Shown here piece by piece: positions 35,645 through 45,268 of a stretch of DNA of 64,000 nt. Source of the stretch: Mesorhizobium shangrilense (GTDB lineage: Bacteria > Pseudomonadota > Alphaproteobacteria > Rhizobiales > Rhizobiaceae). The notes beneath the pieces are model-generated. The model saw nothing but the letters and a program-made list of their open reading frames with translations, searched no databases and was not told where the DNA came from. The stretch spans positions 62,001 through 126,000 of the forward strand of contig NZ_JBEWSZ010000004.1 of NCBI RefSeq assembly GCF_040537815.1, written 5' to 3'. The translations under genes were made by a program, and so were the position numbers. Position 1 is the first letter of the stretch. Each line of letters opens with the position of its first letter.

Positions 35645-37044
35645 GCCGCTTGATGTCACGCCTGTCCAGGCGCGTAACGGTGGCGCTCGCGCTGTCGGCA
35701 GCCGCCTCGGTTGTCGTCGGCCCTGCCCTTGCCGCAGACGCGGATTTGATCGCTCGCGGCAAATATATCGCCACGGCATCCGACTGCGTCGCCTGCCACA
35801 GCGCGCCCGGTGGCGAGCCGATGGCCGGTGGCCTGGCCATCCCGACGCCCATCGGCTCGATCGTGTCGACCAACATCACGCCATCGAAACAAAACGGCAT
35901 CGGCAACTATACGCTTGAACAATTCGACGCGGCGGTGCGCAAGGGCGTGCGGGCGGACGGCAAGCGGCTTTACCCGGCGATGCCCTATACGTCCTATGCG
36001 CTGCTGTCGGACGACGATGTCGCCGCGCTCTATGCCTATTTCATGAATGGCGTGACGCCGGTCGAAACCCGTCCGGCCGAGACCAGCCTGCCATTCCCCT
36101 TCAACATCCGCCTATCGATGGCGGCCTGGAATCTGCTGTTCCTCGACGGCGGCCCGTTCAAGCCGGATCCCGCGCAGAGCGCCGAATGGAACCGTGGCGC
36201 CTATCTGGTGCGCGGCCCGGCCCATTGCGGAACCTGCCACACGCCGCGCAACCTGTTCATGGCGGAATCGACATCGCAGGCAATGGCCGGCGGCGACGTC
36301 GGCTTCTGGCATGCGCCCAACGTGACGTCCGACCCCAACAGCGGTGTGGGCGGCTGGAGCGTCCAGGAACTCGTGGCCTACATGCGGGACGGCCACGCCA
36401 TCGGCAAGAGCCAGGCGGCCGGCCCAATGGCCGAAGCCGTCGACAACAGCCTCCATCTTCTCACCGGGGACGATTTGCAGGCAATCGCGGTTTACCTGAA
36501 GACAATCCCGCCGGTTCACGATCCGTCCGACACGAAGCCCGTCTTTGCATGGGGCAGCCCGTCCGACGATCTGGCGAGCATCCGTGGCGTTGCGTTGCCG
36601 CAGGATCGCGACGGCATGACCGGACCGCAACTCTACGACGCCTACTGCGCGACCTGCCATCAGGCCGAGGGGCAAGGCAGTTTCGAGGGCGGCCTACCTT
36701 CGCTGATGCACAACACCGCGCTGGGCCGGGCCAATACCAACAATCTGGTGATGGTGATGCTAGAGGGGGTTCATCGCCAACCGGACGTGCTGATGCCGGG
36801 CTTCGAAAAGCAACTGTCCGACGTCCAGGTCGCCACCCTGGGTTCGTATCTTGTCCAGCATTTTGGCAACCCTGCAGGCACGATTACAGCGGCTCAGGTC
36901 GCCGAATTGCGGGCGGGGCCGGCAAAGTCCATGCTGGCGACAATCGCTCAAGCAGCCTTGGCGGTAGGGGCGTTGGCGCTAATCGGGCTCATCGTCCTCT
37001 GGTTGCGTTGGTGGAGGAAAAGAGGAACCGCGACGCAGGCTTGA
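35641..37044 (+). CDS. Triheme cytochrome c subunit of the membrane-bound dehydrogenase
   Basis: A 467-residue protein with a signal peptide (cleavage near ALAADA), three heme c motifs (CVACH at 49-53, CGTCH at 196-200, CATCH at 336-340) and a C-terminal membrane anchor (ALAVGALALIGLIVLWLRWW). It is the electron outlet from the FAD subunit to ubiquinone in the inner membrane, as in gluconate 2-dehydrogenase and fructose dehydrogenase complexes. The ATG overlaps the large-subunit stop. Confidence 0.92.
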   Translation: MSRLMSRLSRRVTVALALSAAASVVVGPALAADADLIARGKYIATASDCVACHSAPGGEPMAGGLAIPTPIGSIVSTNITPSKQNGIGNYTLEQFDAAVRKGVRADGKRLYPAMPYTSYALLSDDDVAALYAYFMNGVTPVETRPAETSLPFPFNIRLSMAAWNLLFLDGGPFKPDPAQSAEWNRGAYLVRGPAHCGTCHTPRNLFMAESTSQAMAGGDVGFWHAPNVTSDPNSGVGGWSVQELVAYMRDGHAIGKSQAAGPMAEAVDNSLHLLTGDDLQAIAVYLKTIPPVHDPSDTKPVFAWGSPSDDLASIRGVALPQDRDGMTGPQLYDAYCATCHQAEGQGSFEGGLPSLMHNTALGRANTNNLVMVMLEGVHRQPDVLMPGFEKQLSDVQVATLGSYLVQHFGNPAGTITAAQVAELRAGPAKSMLATIAQAALAVGALALIGLIVLWLRWWRKRGTATQA

Positions 37045-37088
37045 GCGACGTCGGCAATGCGGCACCGACGCGGCTCGACAGATCCCGG

Positions 37089-38990
37089 TCAGATCTTGAA
37101 TTCGACCCCGATTTCCATGACCTGCTCGGCAGGGATGCTGAAATAGGCGCCGGGCCGCTGCGCGTTGTGGTGCATGAGCGCGAAGAGACGCTCGCGCCAA
37201 CGCGCCATCCCGTGCGACAGCCCGCCGGCAATGATCGTCTCGTGTCCGGTGTAGTAGGTGATCCTCGACAATTCGCATTTGTCGATCTGCTCGCGTGCGA
37301 GCGCCGTCTTCAGACCGTCCGGCACATCTGGATTCTCCATGAAGCCGTAGCGTAGCTCGACGCGGGATATGTCGTCTGAAATCTTCTTGATGACGGCCCG
37401 CTCCTCATCGGGCACGCGTGGCGTCTCCGCGATTTCGATCGCGACCAGCAGCACCTTCTCGTGCAGCACATGGTTGAGCTTGAGGTTGTGCGAAAGAGCG
37501 AGCGGAACGCCTTTCGTCAAGCGGCCGAGCACGACAGCGGTGCCGGGGATGCGGAAGGGCGGATTGGCTTTGATGCCGGCATTGAAGTCGGCGACCGTCT
37601 GGCGAACAGCCAGGCGTGCCTTGTCCAGAATCTCCTGGCCGCGGCGCCAGGTCACCATGAGAAAGGCGATGATGAGGGAAATCGTCAGCGGGAACCAGCC
37701 GCCGTCCAGCAGTTTCGTCGAGGCCGATGCGAAATACAGGAGTTCCAGCAGGAAGAGGCCGCCGTTAACGACAAGAACAATCAACGGATTGTGCTTCCAA
37801 TGCAGCGCGACGAAAGCAGCGAGAACCGTAGTGATCACCATCAGCAGCGACACTGCAATACCATAAGCGCCAGCTAGCGCATCCGACGAGCGGAAGCCAA
37901 GCACGGCGGTGAGCGTGGCAACGGCCAGCGTCCAGTTGACCAGCGGAATATAGATCTGCCCGCGTTCGTGCCCTGCCGTGTGGATGATGTTCATGCGCGG
38001 CAGGAAGCCAAGCTGGATCGCCTGCTGTGTCAGCGAATAGGCGCCCGTGATGATCGCCTGCGAGGCAATGACCGTCGCCGCCGTCGCCAGCACGATCAGT
38101 CCGTAGTGCGACCATTCGGGAGCCAGGCGGTAAAAAGGATTTTCAATGGCCAACGGATCAGCCAGCAGCAGCCCGCCTTGCCCGAAATAATTCAGCGTCA
38201 GCGACGGCAGCGCTACGCCGAACCAAGCGACACGGATGGGGAACGGCCCGAAATGGCCCATATCCGCATAGAGCGCCTCGCCGCCGGTAACCGCGAGGAA
38301 GGCGCTTCCGATTACCGTGAAGGCGAGCGGCCCGGCGTGCCAGAGGTAGTCGATGGCGGGCCAGGGGCTGAGGGCGGCGAGGATCGCCGGCCCCTTCACA
38401 ATGCCGCTGATGCCCAAAACACCGATAACCGCGAACCAGACCAGCATGACCGGCCCGAAGATACCGCCGATCCAGCCCGTGCCCTTCTTCTGGACAAGGA
38501 ACAGGAGGACAAGGATCACGACGGTCAGCGGGACGACGACATGTCCCAACTGTGGCGCATAGACCTTGAGGCCTTCGATGGCGCTGAGCACGGACATGGC
38601 GGGCGTGATTGCGCCGTCGCCGTAGAGCAGCGTCGCGCCGAAGAGGCCGACCATCACCATCAGCGCACGCGCGCGGCTTTGCCTGGCGCGCTGCGGGCTT
38701 ACCAGTGCGAGCAGCGCGAGAATGCCGCCCTCGCCGTGATTGTCGGCTCGCATGATCAGGATCGCATATTTGATCGAAATGACGACGATGAGCGACCAGA
38801 AGATCAGCGAAACAATGCCGATGATCGCCTGCGGGGCGGGACTGCTCCCCGCCGGCGTCGCCGAATTGATTGCGACCTGCAGCGCGTAAAGAGGACTCGT
38901 ACCGATATCGCCGAAAACGATCCCCATGCAGGCAAGGGCCGTCGCCGCCCGAACGCGGCTGTGCCCATGATCCTGGACGGCGGCCGTCAT
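37089..38990 (-). CDS. kup: Low-affinity potassium uptake protein Kup
   Basis: A 633-residue K+/H+ symporter with about 12 membrane segments and a C-terminal cytoplasmic domain. GIVFGDIGTSPLYALQ near residue 23 and GDGAITPAMSVLSAIEGL are the diagnostic Kup motifs. The ATG has AAGGGGAG upstream. It is convergent with the cytochrome gene. Rhizobial plasmids often carry an additional kup. Confidence 0.95.
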   Translation of the reverse strand: MTAAVQDHGHSRVRAATALACMGIVFGDIGTSPLYALQVAINSATPAGSSPAPQAIIGIVSLIFWSLIVVISIKYAILIMRADNHGEGGILALLALVSPQRARQSRARALMVMVGLFGATLLYGDGAITPAMSVLSAIEGLKVYAPQLGHVVVPLTVVILVLLFLVQKKGTGWIGGIFGPVMLVWFAVIGVLGISGIVKGPAILAALSPWPAIDYLWHAGPLAFTVIGSAFLAVTGGEALYADMGHFGPFPIRVAWFGVALPSLTLNYFGQGGLLLADPLAIENPFYRLAPEWSHYGLIVLATAATVIASQAIITGAYSLTQQAIQLGFLPRMNIIHTAGHERGQIYIPLVNWTLAVATLTAVLGFRSSDALAGAYGIAVSLLMVITTVLAAFVALHWKHNPLIVLVVNGGLFLLELLYFASASTKLLDGGWFPLTISLIIAFLMVTWRRGQEILDKARLAVRQTVADFNAGIKANPPFRIPGTAVVLGRLTKGVPLALSHNLKLNHVLHEKVLLVAIEIAETPRVPDEERAVIKKISDDISRVELRYGFMENPDVPDGLKTALAREQIDKCELSRITYYTGHETIIAGGLSHGMARWRERLFALMHHNAQRPGAYFSIPAEQVMEIGVEFKI

Positions 38991-39298
38991 GTCGCGCTCC
39001 CCTTTTCTTTCTTGATTGTCTTTCGCAATTGTCTCGACAAACCGCCTTCACCGCAAGGCCGCGGCGAACTTAGGCAACAAGCCCTGGTGAATGGGCGATA
39101 CGCCCTTGGCGTCGGCGCACAGGTTCTTGCGGTACCCAGGTCGACAGACAATTCCGGTCCGCGCCAAGGGCTCGGCGAGGATGTGTTGAATGCCCTTCAA
39201 TCACAAATCCGACGCTCGCAATCCCCTGATTCAACCAGAACGTCCAAACTCTGGCGACACAAACCGCGATCGGCGGGATTCTGCCCTTGCCTAGCGGC
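38991..39298. other. Non-coding leader of kup (308 bp)
   Basis: No coding frame here is convincing on either strand. Near 39097-39115 there is a short GGGCG-TA-CGCCC-type hairpin. The region must contain the kup promoter. I see no riboswitch or operator I can name. Confidence 0.4.
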
Positions 39299-39496
39299 TT
39301 AATCCGTGACGTGAAAAACTCCCGTCAACCCGCTGGTGTTTTGCGTGACGCGAATCCACCTTTTGCCTTGCTCTCGGCCCGCCTTGATCGGCCTATTCAC
39401 GGTCTTCATCACCGCATGAACTCGGCTCAAGGCAACGACTGAGATTTCACGCACGGCACTATCGCCTTCCATCTCTTCGACCTTAAAGTTTGTCAT
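39299..39496 (-). CDS. Small hypothetical protein (65 aa)
   Basis: A short basic/acidic mixed protein starting MTNFKVEEMEGDSAVREIS with an excellent GGGAGG site about 10 bases before the ATG. It has no membrane segment. GKRWIRVTQNTSGLTGVFHV suggests a small beta-rich fold. I do not recognise the family. The ribosome site makes it more likely than most small frames. Confidence 0.55.
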   Translation of the reverse strand: MTNFKVEEMEGDSAVREISVVALSRVHAVMKTVNRPIKAGREQGKRWIRVTQNTSGLTGVFHVTD

Positions 39497-39625
39497 CGAT
39501 ACCACCCTCCCAGCACCGATTATAATACTATCCAGAAGGAAACGCTAATAAAACACGGCTTTTGCGCGCAGCCTGCGGTCGGATGGGTAGTTGGCACTTC
39601 TATAAGAACTCTCTATATTAGCTTT

Positions 39626-39787
39626 GTGACAGACACGACGGTAACAACCTACATCGTGAGCGTGTTCGAGAAGCCACATTGGCGAACAGTGCTGACGACC
39701 AAGGACAAGGCGAAGGCTCTCGATCTGGCCAAGGAGATTGGTGACAAGGTCAGGGTCCAGACGGTCACGCCGACGCCAGATCGCTAG
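39626..39787 (+). CDS. Small hypothetical protein (53 aa, GTG start)
   Basis: A frame of 54 codons from GTG at 39626 to TAG. The middle, KPHWRTVLTTKDKAKALDLA, looks like strand-turn-helix, followed by a strand VRVQTV. Charge pattern and codon use look coding, with G/C in most third positions. There is no known motif. The ribosome site is weak. It lies between two minus-strand small genes. Confidence 0.45.
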   Translation: MTDTTVTTYIVSVFEKPHWRTVLTTKDKAKALDLAKEIGDKVRVQTVTPTPDR

Positions 39788-39990
39788 CGGCCAGCGCAGT
39801 TGCCGATGAAAGCAATTGCCTGAAGGCTCCACGGAAGGGCGGCTGGACAGTCCGCCGTGGCGAGCAATGGCCGCGTCGTTGCGGTGGACGTATGGCCCGA
39901 TCGCGCAGGCCCTTTGGCAGGTGCGAATTTCCAATTGGCCGAGAGATCGAACAGCCCGACCGCACATATGGGATGAACCCGCCACTTGGC

Positions 39991-40194
39991 CTATCGCGTC
40001 GACTGTTTCTTGGCTTGTGCGGCAATTGCGCAGAGGAAAGCCAATGCGGCGGCATCGCATGCCGTCCGCGACGGGCCTTTGGCGAAAAGAACGGCATCCG
40101 CGGCAGGGATCGTCAGGCCATACTTTTTGGCGAAAGAGGTAACTTCGTAGGGCTGATCGTCAGATTGATGGCGGATGTTAAATTCGTAATCCAT
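39991..40194 (-). CDS. Small hypothetical protein (67 aa), DUF3606-like
   Basis: A 67-residue protein starting MDYEFNIRHQSDDQPYEVTS, with GGGAGG about 9 bases before the ATG. The stretch YEVTSFAKKYGLTIPAADAV resembles the short DUF3606 family of rhizobia, in which a helix-turn of this type is followed by a conserved Gly-Ser-Arg region (here KGPSRTACDAAAL). No function is known for the family. Confidence 0.55.
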   Translation of the reverse strand: MDYEFNIRHQSDDQPYEVTSFAKKYGLTIPAADAVLFAKGPSRTACDAAALAFLCAIAAQAKKQSTR

Positions 40195-40341
40195 TCCACG
40201 CCCTCCCAGACCTTTCCACTCCTTGGCTCGATGCCAAAATTTAACTACCAACGCAGCGCGCGAGTCCAGCAATTGGAAATTGTGTAAAACGATACACTCC
40301 GCGGTCGCACCGACATTTCGCTGTTTTCGATCCGACGCGGG

Positions 40342-40488
40342 CCGCGCCGGCGCGTATCCGGCAAGCCCGACGGTGCGGATGGCAGCGCCCTGCGGGCACT
40401 GCTTGAGCGGCCTTCGCAACTGGCTGATGTGAACATCGACCGAGCGCGCGCCGACACCGACGCTGCTTGGCCAGGCCACGCCGGTCAA
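40342..40488 (-). pseudogene. Remnant of an OmpR/PhoB-type response regulator (DNA-binding end)
   Basis: The frame reads VGARSVDVHISQLRRPLK, then AAIRTVGLAGYAPAR, which is the recognition helix and wing of a PhoB-type winged helix (normally RTVDVHIRRLRKAL and RTVRGAGY). The receiver domain and most of the effector domain are absent, and the frame continues without the usual stop. It is a short decayed 3' piece. Confidence 0.65.
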
Positions 40489-40615
40489 AGAAGTGTGGAG
40501 AACTGTGGTAGCGGGAGACAGCTACATCGTAGGGTCCCCTGTTGAAGAGGCATTCTTTTGCTATCGGATATGACAGCAGACAAGGAGCCCCTGGCGCGTT
40601 CTAGCGATACCCACT

Positions 40616-42238
40616 CTACAGCGGCGTTTCCTGGCCCAGCATCATGTCCGCAGCCCTCTGCCCGATCATCATGCTGGGTGCATTGGTGTTGCCGCCGATC
40701 AGCTTCGGCATGACGGACGCATCCGCGACCCGCAGGCCAGCGATGCCGATCACCTTCAGCGTTGCCGGATCGACGACGGCCGTCGCGTCCATGCCCATCT
40801 TGCAGGTCCCCACCGGATGATAGACGGTCAGCGCCTCGGAGCGCAGATAGGCGAGGATCTCGTCATCGGTGCGGACATCCTTGCCCGGCAGCATCTCCAT
40901 GCCTCTGATCTCGTCGAACTCGGCGGCTGCAAAGATCCGGCGCGCGATCTTGATGCCTTCGACCAGCACCCTGGCGTCCTCCTCGTCGGAGAAGAACCGA
41001 TGATCGATCAGCACGTCCCGGCTCGATGCACCTGACAATTTGAGTTCGCCAACGCTTTTGGGCCTGAGCACGCAGGTGTGGATTGCGTAGCCATGGCCAT
41101 ACTCCACCAGCCTGCCGCGATGGCTGCGATAGCCCGGCACGAAGTGGAACTGGATGTCGGGAATGCCGTTGGCGTACCTTGTCCTGGCAAAGCCACCGGC
41201 CTCGACATAGTTCGTGGTGAGCATGCCTTTTCGGCCGCCAAGATACCAGAAAGGCGCCGCCAGCATCCGGGGCAGGTTCGGCAACGACAGGCCGAGCGTC
41301 TTGGTGCTCGAGGAGCGGACCGTGATCATGCCGTCGACATGGTCCTGCAGGTTCTTGCCCACGCCCGGCAGGTCGACAGCCGGCTTTATGCCGATCTCCT
41401 GAAGCTCGGCCGCCGGGCCGATCCCGGAAGCCAGCAGGATCTTCGGCGAATTGATCGCGCCGGCCGAGAGCACGATTTCGCGGCGAGCGCAAAGCGTCTT
41501 CTGTTCGCCCTTGTGCCGCATCCTGACGCCCGTCGCGCGTCCCTCGTTTATGGTGAGGTCGAGCACCTCGCATTCGCTTAGAACCGTGAGATTCTTGCGA
41601 TCGAGCACGGGACGCATGAAAGCGGTAAAACTGCTGAAACGCTGACCGCGATCCTGCGTGACATTGTAGATGCCGAGGCCGAACTGGCTTTCGGCATTGA
41701 AATCGGTGTTGACCGGGAGGCCTGCATTGCTCCCGGCCTTGACGAACATGTTCGAAAGCACGTTCGGATCGCGTGGGTTGTCGACCAGCAACTCTCCGCT
41801 TGTGCCGTGATACAGCGGGTCCTGGCCAATCAGATTGCGCTCGAGCTTCTTGAAGACGGGAAGCACATCGCTGAACGCCCAGCCAATGCAGCCGAGACGC
41901 GACCACTCGTCATAGTCTTGCGCGGCACCGCGAATGTAGACCATCGAGTTGATCGAGCTCGAACCGCCCAGCGCCTTGCCGCGATTGACCGGAATCCTGC
42001 GGTCGTTGAGGTGAGGCTGAGGCACGCCGACATAGCAGTAGTCATAGTTCGGATTGCCGTAGAGCGAGAGGATGCCGGCGGGCACCTTGACCCGCGGGCT
42101 GTTGTCGCTACCCCCGGTCTCGATCAGGCACACCCTGGTCGATGGATTTGCGCTCAGCCGATTGGCCACCACGCAACCGGCCGAGCCGGCGCCCACGACA
42201 ATGTAGTCATAACTTCCGGTCTGCATGCCCAGCCCCAT
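40616..42238 (-). CDS. GMC-family FAD oxidoreductase, choline-dehydrogenase-like (copy 2)
   Basis: A 540-residue flavoenzyme with YDYIVVGAGSAGCVVANRL, GKALGGSSSINSMVYIRG and LSAGAINSPKILLASGIG. Active-site His is in VYHPVGTCKMG and Asn in GGNTNAPSMM, closer to true alcohol/choline dehydrogenases than copy 1. The ATG at 42238 is used; a second ATG at 42226 is possible. It follows the binding-protein gene in the same direction, so it ends a transporter operon. Confidence 0.88.
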   Translation of the reverse strand: MGLGMQTGSYDYIVVGAGSAGCVVANRLSANPSTRVCLIETGGSDNSPRVKVPAGILSLYGNPNYDYCYVGVPQPHLNDRRIPVNRGKALGGSSSINSMVYIRGAAQDYDEWSRLGCIGWAFSDVLPVFKKLERNLIGQDPLYHGTSGELLVDNPRDPNVLSNMFVKAGSNAGLPVNTDFNAESQFGLGIYNVTQDRGQRFSSFTAFMRPVLDRKNLTVLSECEVLDLTINEGRATGVRMRHKGEQKTLCARREIVLSAGAINSPKILLASGIGPAAELQEIGIKPAVDLPGVGKNLQDHVDGMITVRSSSTKTLGLSLPNLPRMLAAPFWYLGGRKGMLTTNYVEAGGFARTRYANGIPDIQFHFVPGYRSHRGRLVEYGHGYAIHTCVLRPKSVGELKLSGASSRDVLIDHRFFSDEEDARVLVEGIKIARRIFAAAEFDEIRGMEMLPGKDVRTDDEILAYLRSEALTVYHPVGTCKMGMDATAVVDPATLKVIGIAGLRVADASVMPKLIGGNTNAPSMMIGQRAADMMLGQETPL

Positions 42239-42279
42239 TTAAGATAGATGCCGGGGGCTCGAGGCCCCGGCTGAGTGGC

Positions 42280-43317
42280 TCACTGCAGAAGCTGCGTCCA
42301 GACCTTGGTGACGAGTTCCTGTGCCGCCGGCGAGCAAGCCTGGCCCATCTTGACCGGAACGGTCGGGAACAGCTCTGGGGCGGTTTGCTTGTTGTAGAGC
42401 GCCTTGCTCTCGTCGATCTTCACAGGCGAGGAGTGGCCGTAATAGTTGTACTGCGCCGTCGCGTTGTCGAGCTGGGTCATGAAGCTGATGAACTTCTTGG
42501 CGTTTTCGACATTGGATGCGCCCTTCGGCACGACATAGGAATCCAGCCAGCCAACCAGGCCTTCCTTCGGCATCGCATATTCGACATTGGCCTTGTCATT
42601 CCGGCGAAGGCGCATCGTATTGCCGTCCCACCAGAAATGCGCGGCAACCTCGCCGCTGCCGATGCGATTTTCAATGTTGTCGCTGGAATAGGCCGCGACG
42701 AAAGGCTTCTGCGCCAGCAGGAGATCGAGCACGCGCTTCATCTCCTGCGGGTCTTCGCTGCAGTATTTGATCCCGAGGTAGTTCTCCGCGGCCGGAATGA
42801 CTTCGTCGGGCTGCGCAAGGCTGGCAATCTTGCCTTTCAGTTCGGCCGGCGGCTCGAAATAGGTCTTCCAGCTGTCGACCGGCCCCTTGTAGAGGTCGCG
42901 GTTGACGGTGTAGCCGGCGTTGCCGAAAGCGAGCGGGATTGAATGATTGCCGCTCGGATCCCACCACGGCTTCTGCCACTCCGGCAGGACTTGTTGGTAG
43001 GCAGCCATCGAGCTGGCGCCGAAATCCTCGAGCAGCCCGCTGTCGATCATGATTTTCACGAAGTGCTGCGAAGGCGTGACGATGTCATAGCCGGAGGAGC
43101 CGGCCTGCAGCTTCGTCAGCAGGTCCTCGTTGGAGGAGAAGGCGTCGACCGTGACCTTTATGCCGGTTTCCTTCTCGAATTTCGCGACCATCTCGGGCGA
43201 GATGGAATCGGCCCAGGCGTAGATGGCCAGGTTGCCCTCCGCCAGAGTCGGCGCGCTGACGGCAAGGCTCACGGCCGCTGCCATGGCAAACGCTGCAATA
43301 CGAATTCTTGTCGACAT
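42280..43317 (-). CDS. Polyamine-type ABC transporter substrate-binding protein (second system)
   Basis: A 345-residue PotD/PotF-like periplasmic protein with a signal peptide ending VSAPTLA and mature start EGNLAIYAWADSISPEMVAKF. The ligand cleft residues typical of polyamine binders appear in GYDIVTPSQHF and FWWDGNTM. It is separated from the ABC genes by 266 bases with no gene, so it may have its own promoter. Confidence 0.9.
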   Translation of the reverse strand: MSTRIRIAAFAMAAAVSLAVSAPTLAEGNLAIYAWADSISPEMVAKFEKETGIKVTVDAFSSNEDLLTKLQAGSSGYDIVTPSQHFVKIMIDSGLLEDFGASSMAAYQQVLPEWQKPWWDPSGNHSIPLAFGNAGYTVNRDLYKGPVDSWKTYFEPPAELKGKIASLAQPDEVIPAAENYLGIKYCSEDPQEMKRVLDLLLAQKPFVAAYSSDNIENRIGSGEVAAHFWWDGNTMRLRRNDKANVEYAMPKEGLVGWLDSYVVPKGASNVENAKKFISFMTQLDNATAQYNYYGHSSPVKIDESKALYNKQTAPELFPTVPVKMGQACSPAAQELVTKVWTQLLQ

Positions 43318-43583
43318 CTCAGTTCCCCTGTTTTGTTATTTCTCAGGGGCGACGATAACAAACCGCTTGGCTCGATAAATTCGAATTGCCTGACGTGTTG
43401 ATTAGGAAAAACTTCGGCCTCTGCCCGGTCGGTTCCTAAAGCAGGTGCGTGCTGCCGTGGACCAGCCTGAAAAGTTGGTCCTGTCAGGGTTTGGGGACTG
43501 TGCGTCCGTGCGCCGGCATGAGGCCGGGGGTGTATCTCCCATGCGAAGTGGCTGCGTGGCGCAGGGTCGACGAACCCAGATTT

Positions 43584-44372
43584 CTACTGCCGTCGTTGGA
43601 GAAGGAAGGCCGCGGTCGCCAGCACCACCGAAACAACCATGATCAATGTCGAGATTGCGTTGAGCTGTGGCGACACGCCCTGCTTGATCAGGGAGAAAAT
43701 ATAGACCGGCAGTGTGGTGGCGCCGCCGGAATTCAACAGGTTGCTGGTGATGAAATCGTCCATCGAGATGACGAAGGCCAGCATGGCACCGGCGAAGACC
43801 CCCGGCAGGATGAGCGGCAGCGTGACACGACGAAAGGCAACCCAACCGGTCGCATAGAGATCGCGGGCCGCTTCCTCCAGATCGAGGTCCATTCCTTGCA
43901 GTCGCGCGCGTATCGGCAAGAAGGCGAACGGGATGCAGAAGGTCGTGTGCGCGATCATCAGCTTGGCCATTCCGTTGGCGAGCCCGACCTCGGAGAAGAG
44001 GATCAGCACGGCGACGGCTACAACGATTTCGGGCAAGAGGAGCGGGAGGTTAACCACCGTTTCAGAGATGCGACGGAATCTGACATTGCGCCCCCGCACC
44101 AGGACCAATGCCGCCATCAGTGCGACGAGTGTCGAGGCAACGGTGGCGACCGCGGCGACCAGCAGGGAGGTCTTCACCGCCGTCAGCAGGTTCGCGTTGG
44201 ACAGGGCGGTGGTGTACCAGTGCAACGAGAAGCCGCCCCAATTGGAGACGATCCGGTTCGCGTTGAACGAATAGAACACCACGACGGCGATCGGCAGATA
44301 GAGATAGGCGAAAAAGATCACGCTGAAGGGGCCGAATCCCGGATAGCGTCTGACGTCATCTCGAGTGCTCAT
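43584..44372 (-). CDS. Polyamine-type ABC transporter permease (PotC-like, second system)
   Basis: A 262-residue permease starting [17 protein letters not shown] with six membrane segments and the PotC features YSFNANR near residue 40 and VISMDDFITSNLL. The EAA loop is LEEAARDLYATGWVAFRRVTLPL. The ATG overlaps the PotB-like stop (ATGA). Confidence 0.92.
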   Translation of the reverse strand: MSTRDDVRRYPGFGPFSVIFFAYLYLPIAVVVFYSFNANRIVSNWGGFSLHWYTTALSNANLLTAVKTSLLVAAVATVASTLVALMAALVLVRGRNVRFRRISETVVNLPLLLPEIVVAVAVLILFSEVGLANGMAKLMIAHTTFCIPFAFLPIRARLQGMDLDLEEAARDLYATGWVAFRRVTLPLILPGVFAGAMLAFVISMDDFITSNLLNSGGATTLPVYIFSLIKQGVSPQLNAISTLIMVVSVVLATAAFLLQRRQ

Positions 44373-45268
44373 GAAGCACGCTCCAACCCTTCGGTCCGTA
44401 TCGAGCGCAGGCCCTGGAAGACCAGGAAGACCATGACCGCGGCCATCAGCACGATGGCGATAGCGGCGCCGAGCGGCCAGTTGCGCGCGCCACCGAACTG
44501 CAATTGGATGAGATTGCCCATCATCATGGTCTTGCCGCCGCCGAGCAGGGTCGGCTCCAGCACCGCGCCGAGGCTGGGAACGAACACCAGTATCGCGCCG
44601 GCGATCATGCCTGGCCGGATGAGCGGCAGGATAACACGGCGCAACGTGGTGAGCCGGTTGCCATAGAGGTCGTGCGAGGCCTCGATGAGCGCGTGATCGA
44701 GCTTCTCGATCGAGGCGAAGATCGGCAGGATCATGAGTGGAATGTAGCTGTAGACAAGACCGACCAGCATGGCTGTGTTGCCGAACAGCAGGGAGTCCAT
44801 CTGGTCGACGAGGCCCAGACCACGAAGGGTCTTCTCGATGACCCCGTCCTTGCCAAGGATGATGATCCAGGAATAGACGCGCACGATCATCGAAACCCAG
44901 AATGGCAGTGTGACAAGATAGATCAGCAAGACTTTGACCGTCGGTCGCTGGAGCGCGATGAAATAGGCGACCGGGAAGCTTAGAAGCAGGCAGATCGAGG
45001 TTGTCACCGCCGACAGGACCAGCGTCCTTGCGACCACGATGAGATATTGCGGATTGAACTCCAGCTCGCCGGTCCAGCCTTGGTTGAACAGGAGCTGCTT
45101 GTAGGGAGCGGAGGTGAACACGTACTCGAAGCCGCCGTAAGGGCCGCGCGTGGAGAACGACACGACAACGATGATTCCGATCGGGATGATCAGCGTCAGC
45201 AACATGATGACATGGGCCGGCAGCAGGCCAAGGACATTCCAGTTCGGATTCTTGATGGACGGCTTCAT
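44369..45268 (-). CDS. Polyamine-type ABC transporter permease (PotB-like, second system)
   Basis: A 299-residue permease with [25 protein letters not shown], the PotB hallmark, and the EAA loop [23 protein letters not shown]. Its start overlaps the ATPase gene end by four bases. Confidence 0.92.
   Translation of the reverse strand: MKPSIKNPNWNVLGLLPAHVIMLLTLIIPIGIIVVVSFSTRGPYGGFEYVFTSAPYKQLLFNQGWTGELEFNPQYLIVVARTLVLSAVTTSICLLLSFPVAYFIALQRPTVKVLLIYLVTLPFWVSMIVRVYSWIIILGKDGVIEKTLRGLGLVDQMDSLLFGNTAMLVGLVYSYIPLMILPIFASIEKLDHALIEASHDLYGNRLTTLRRVILPLIRPGMIAGAILVFVPSLGAVLEPTLLGGGKTMMMGNLIQLQFGGARNWPLGAAIAIVLMAAVMVFLVFQGLRSIRTEGLERAS

Noticed and set aside
43318..43583. Gap between the second binding protein and its permease genes, with a GGACCA...TGGTCC hairpin
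   Set aside because: The stem is only six bases and lacks a T run, so I did not call a terminator. No gene is supported here.
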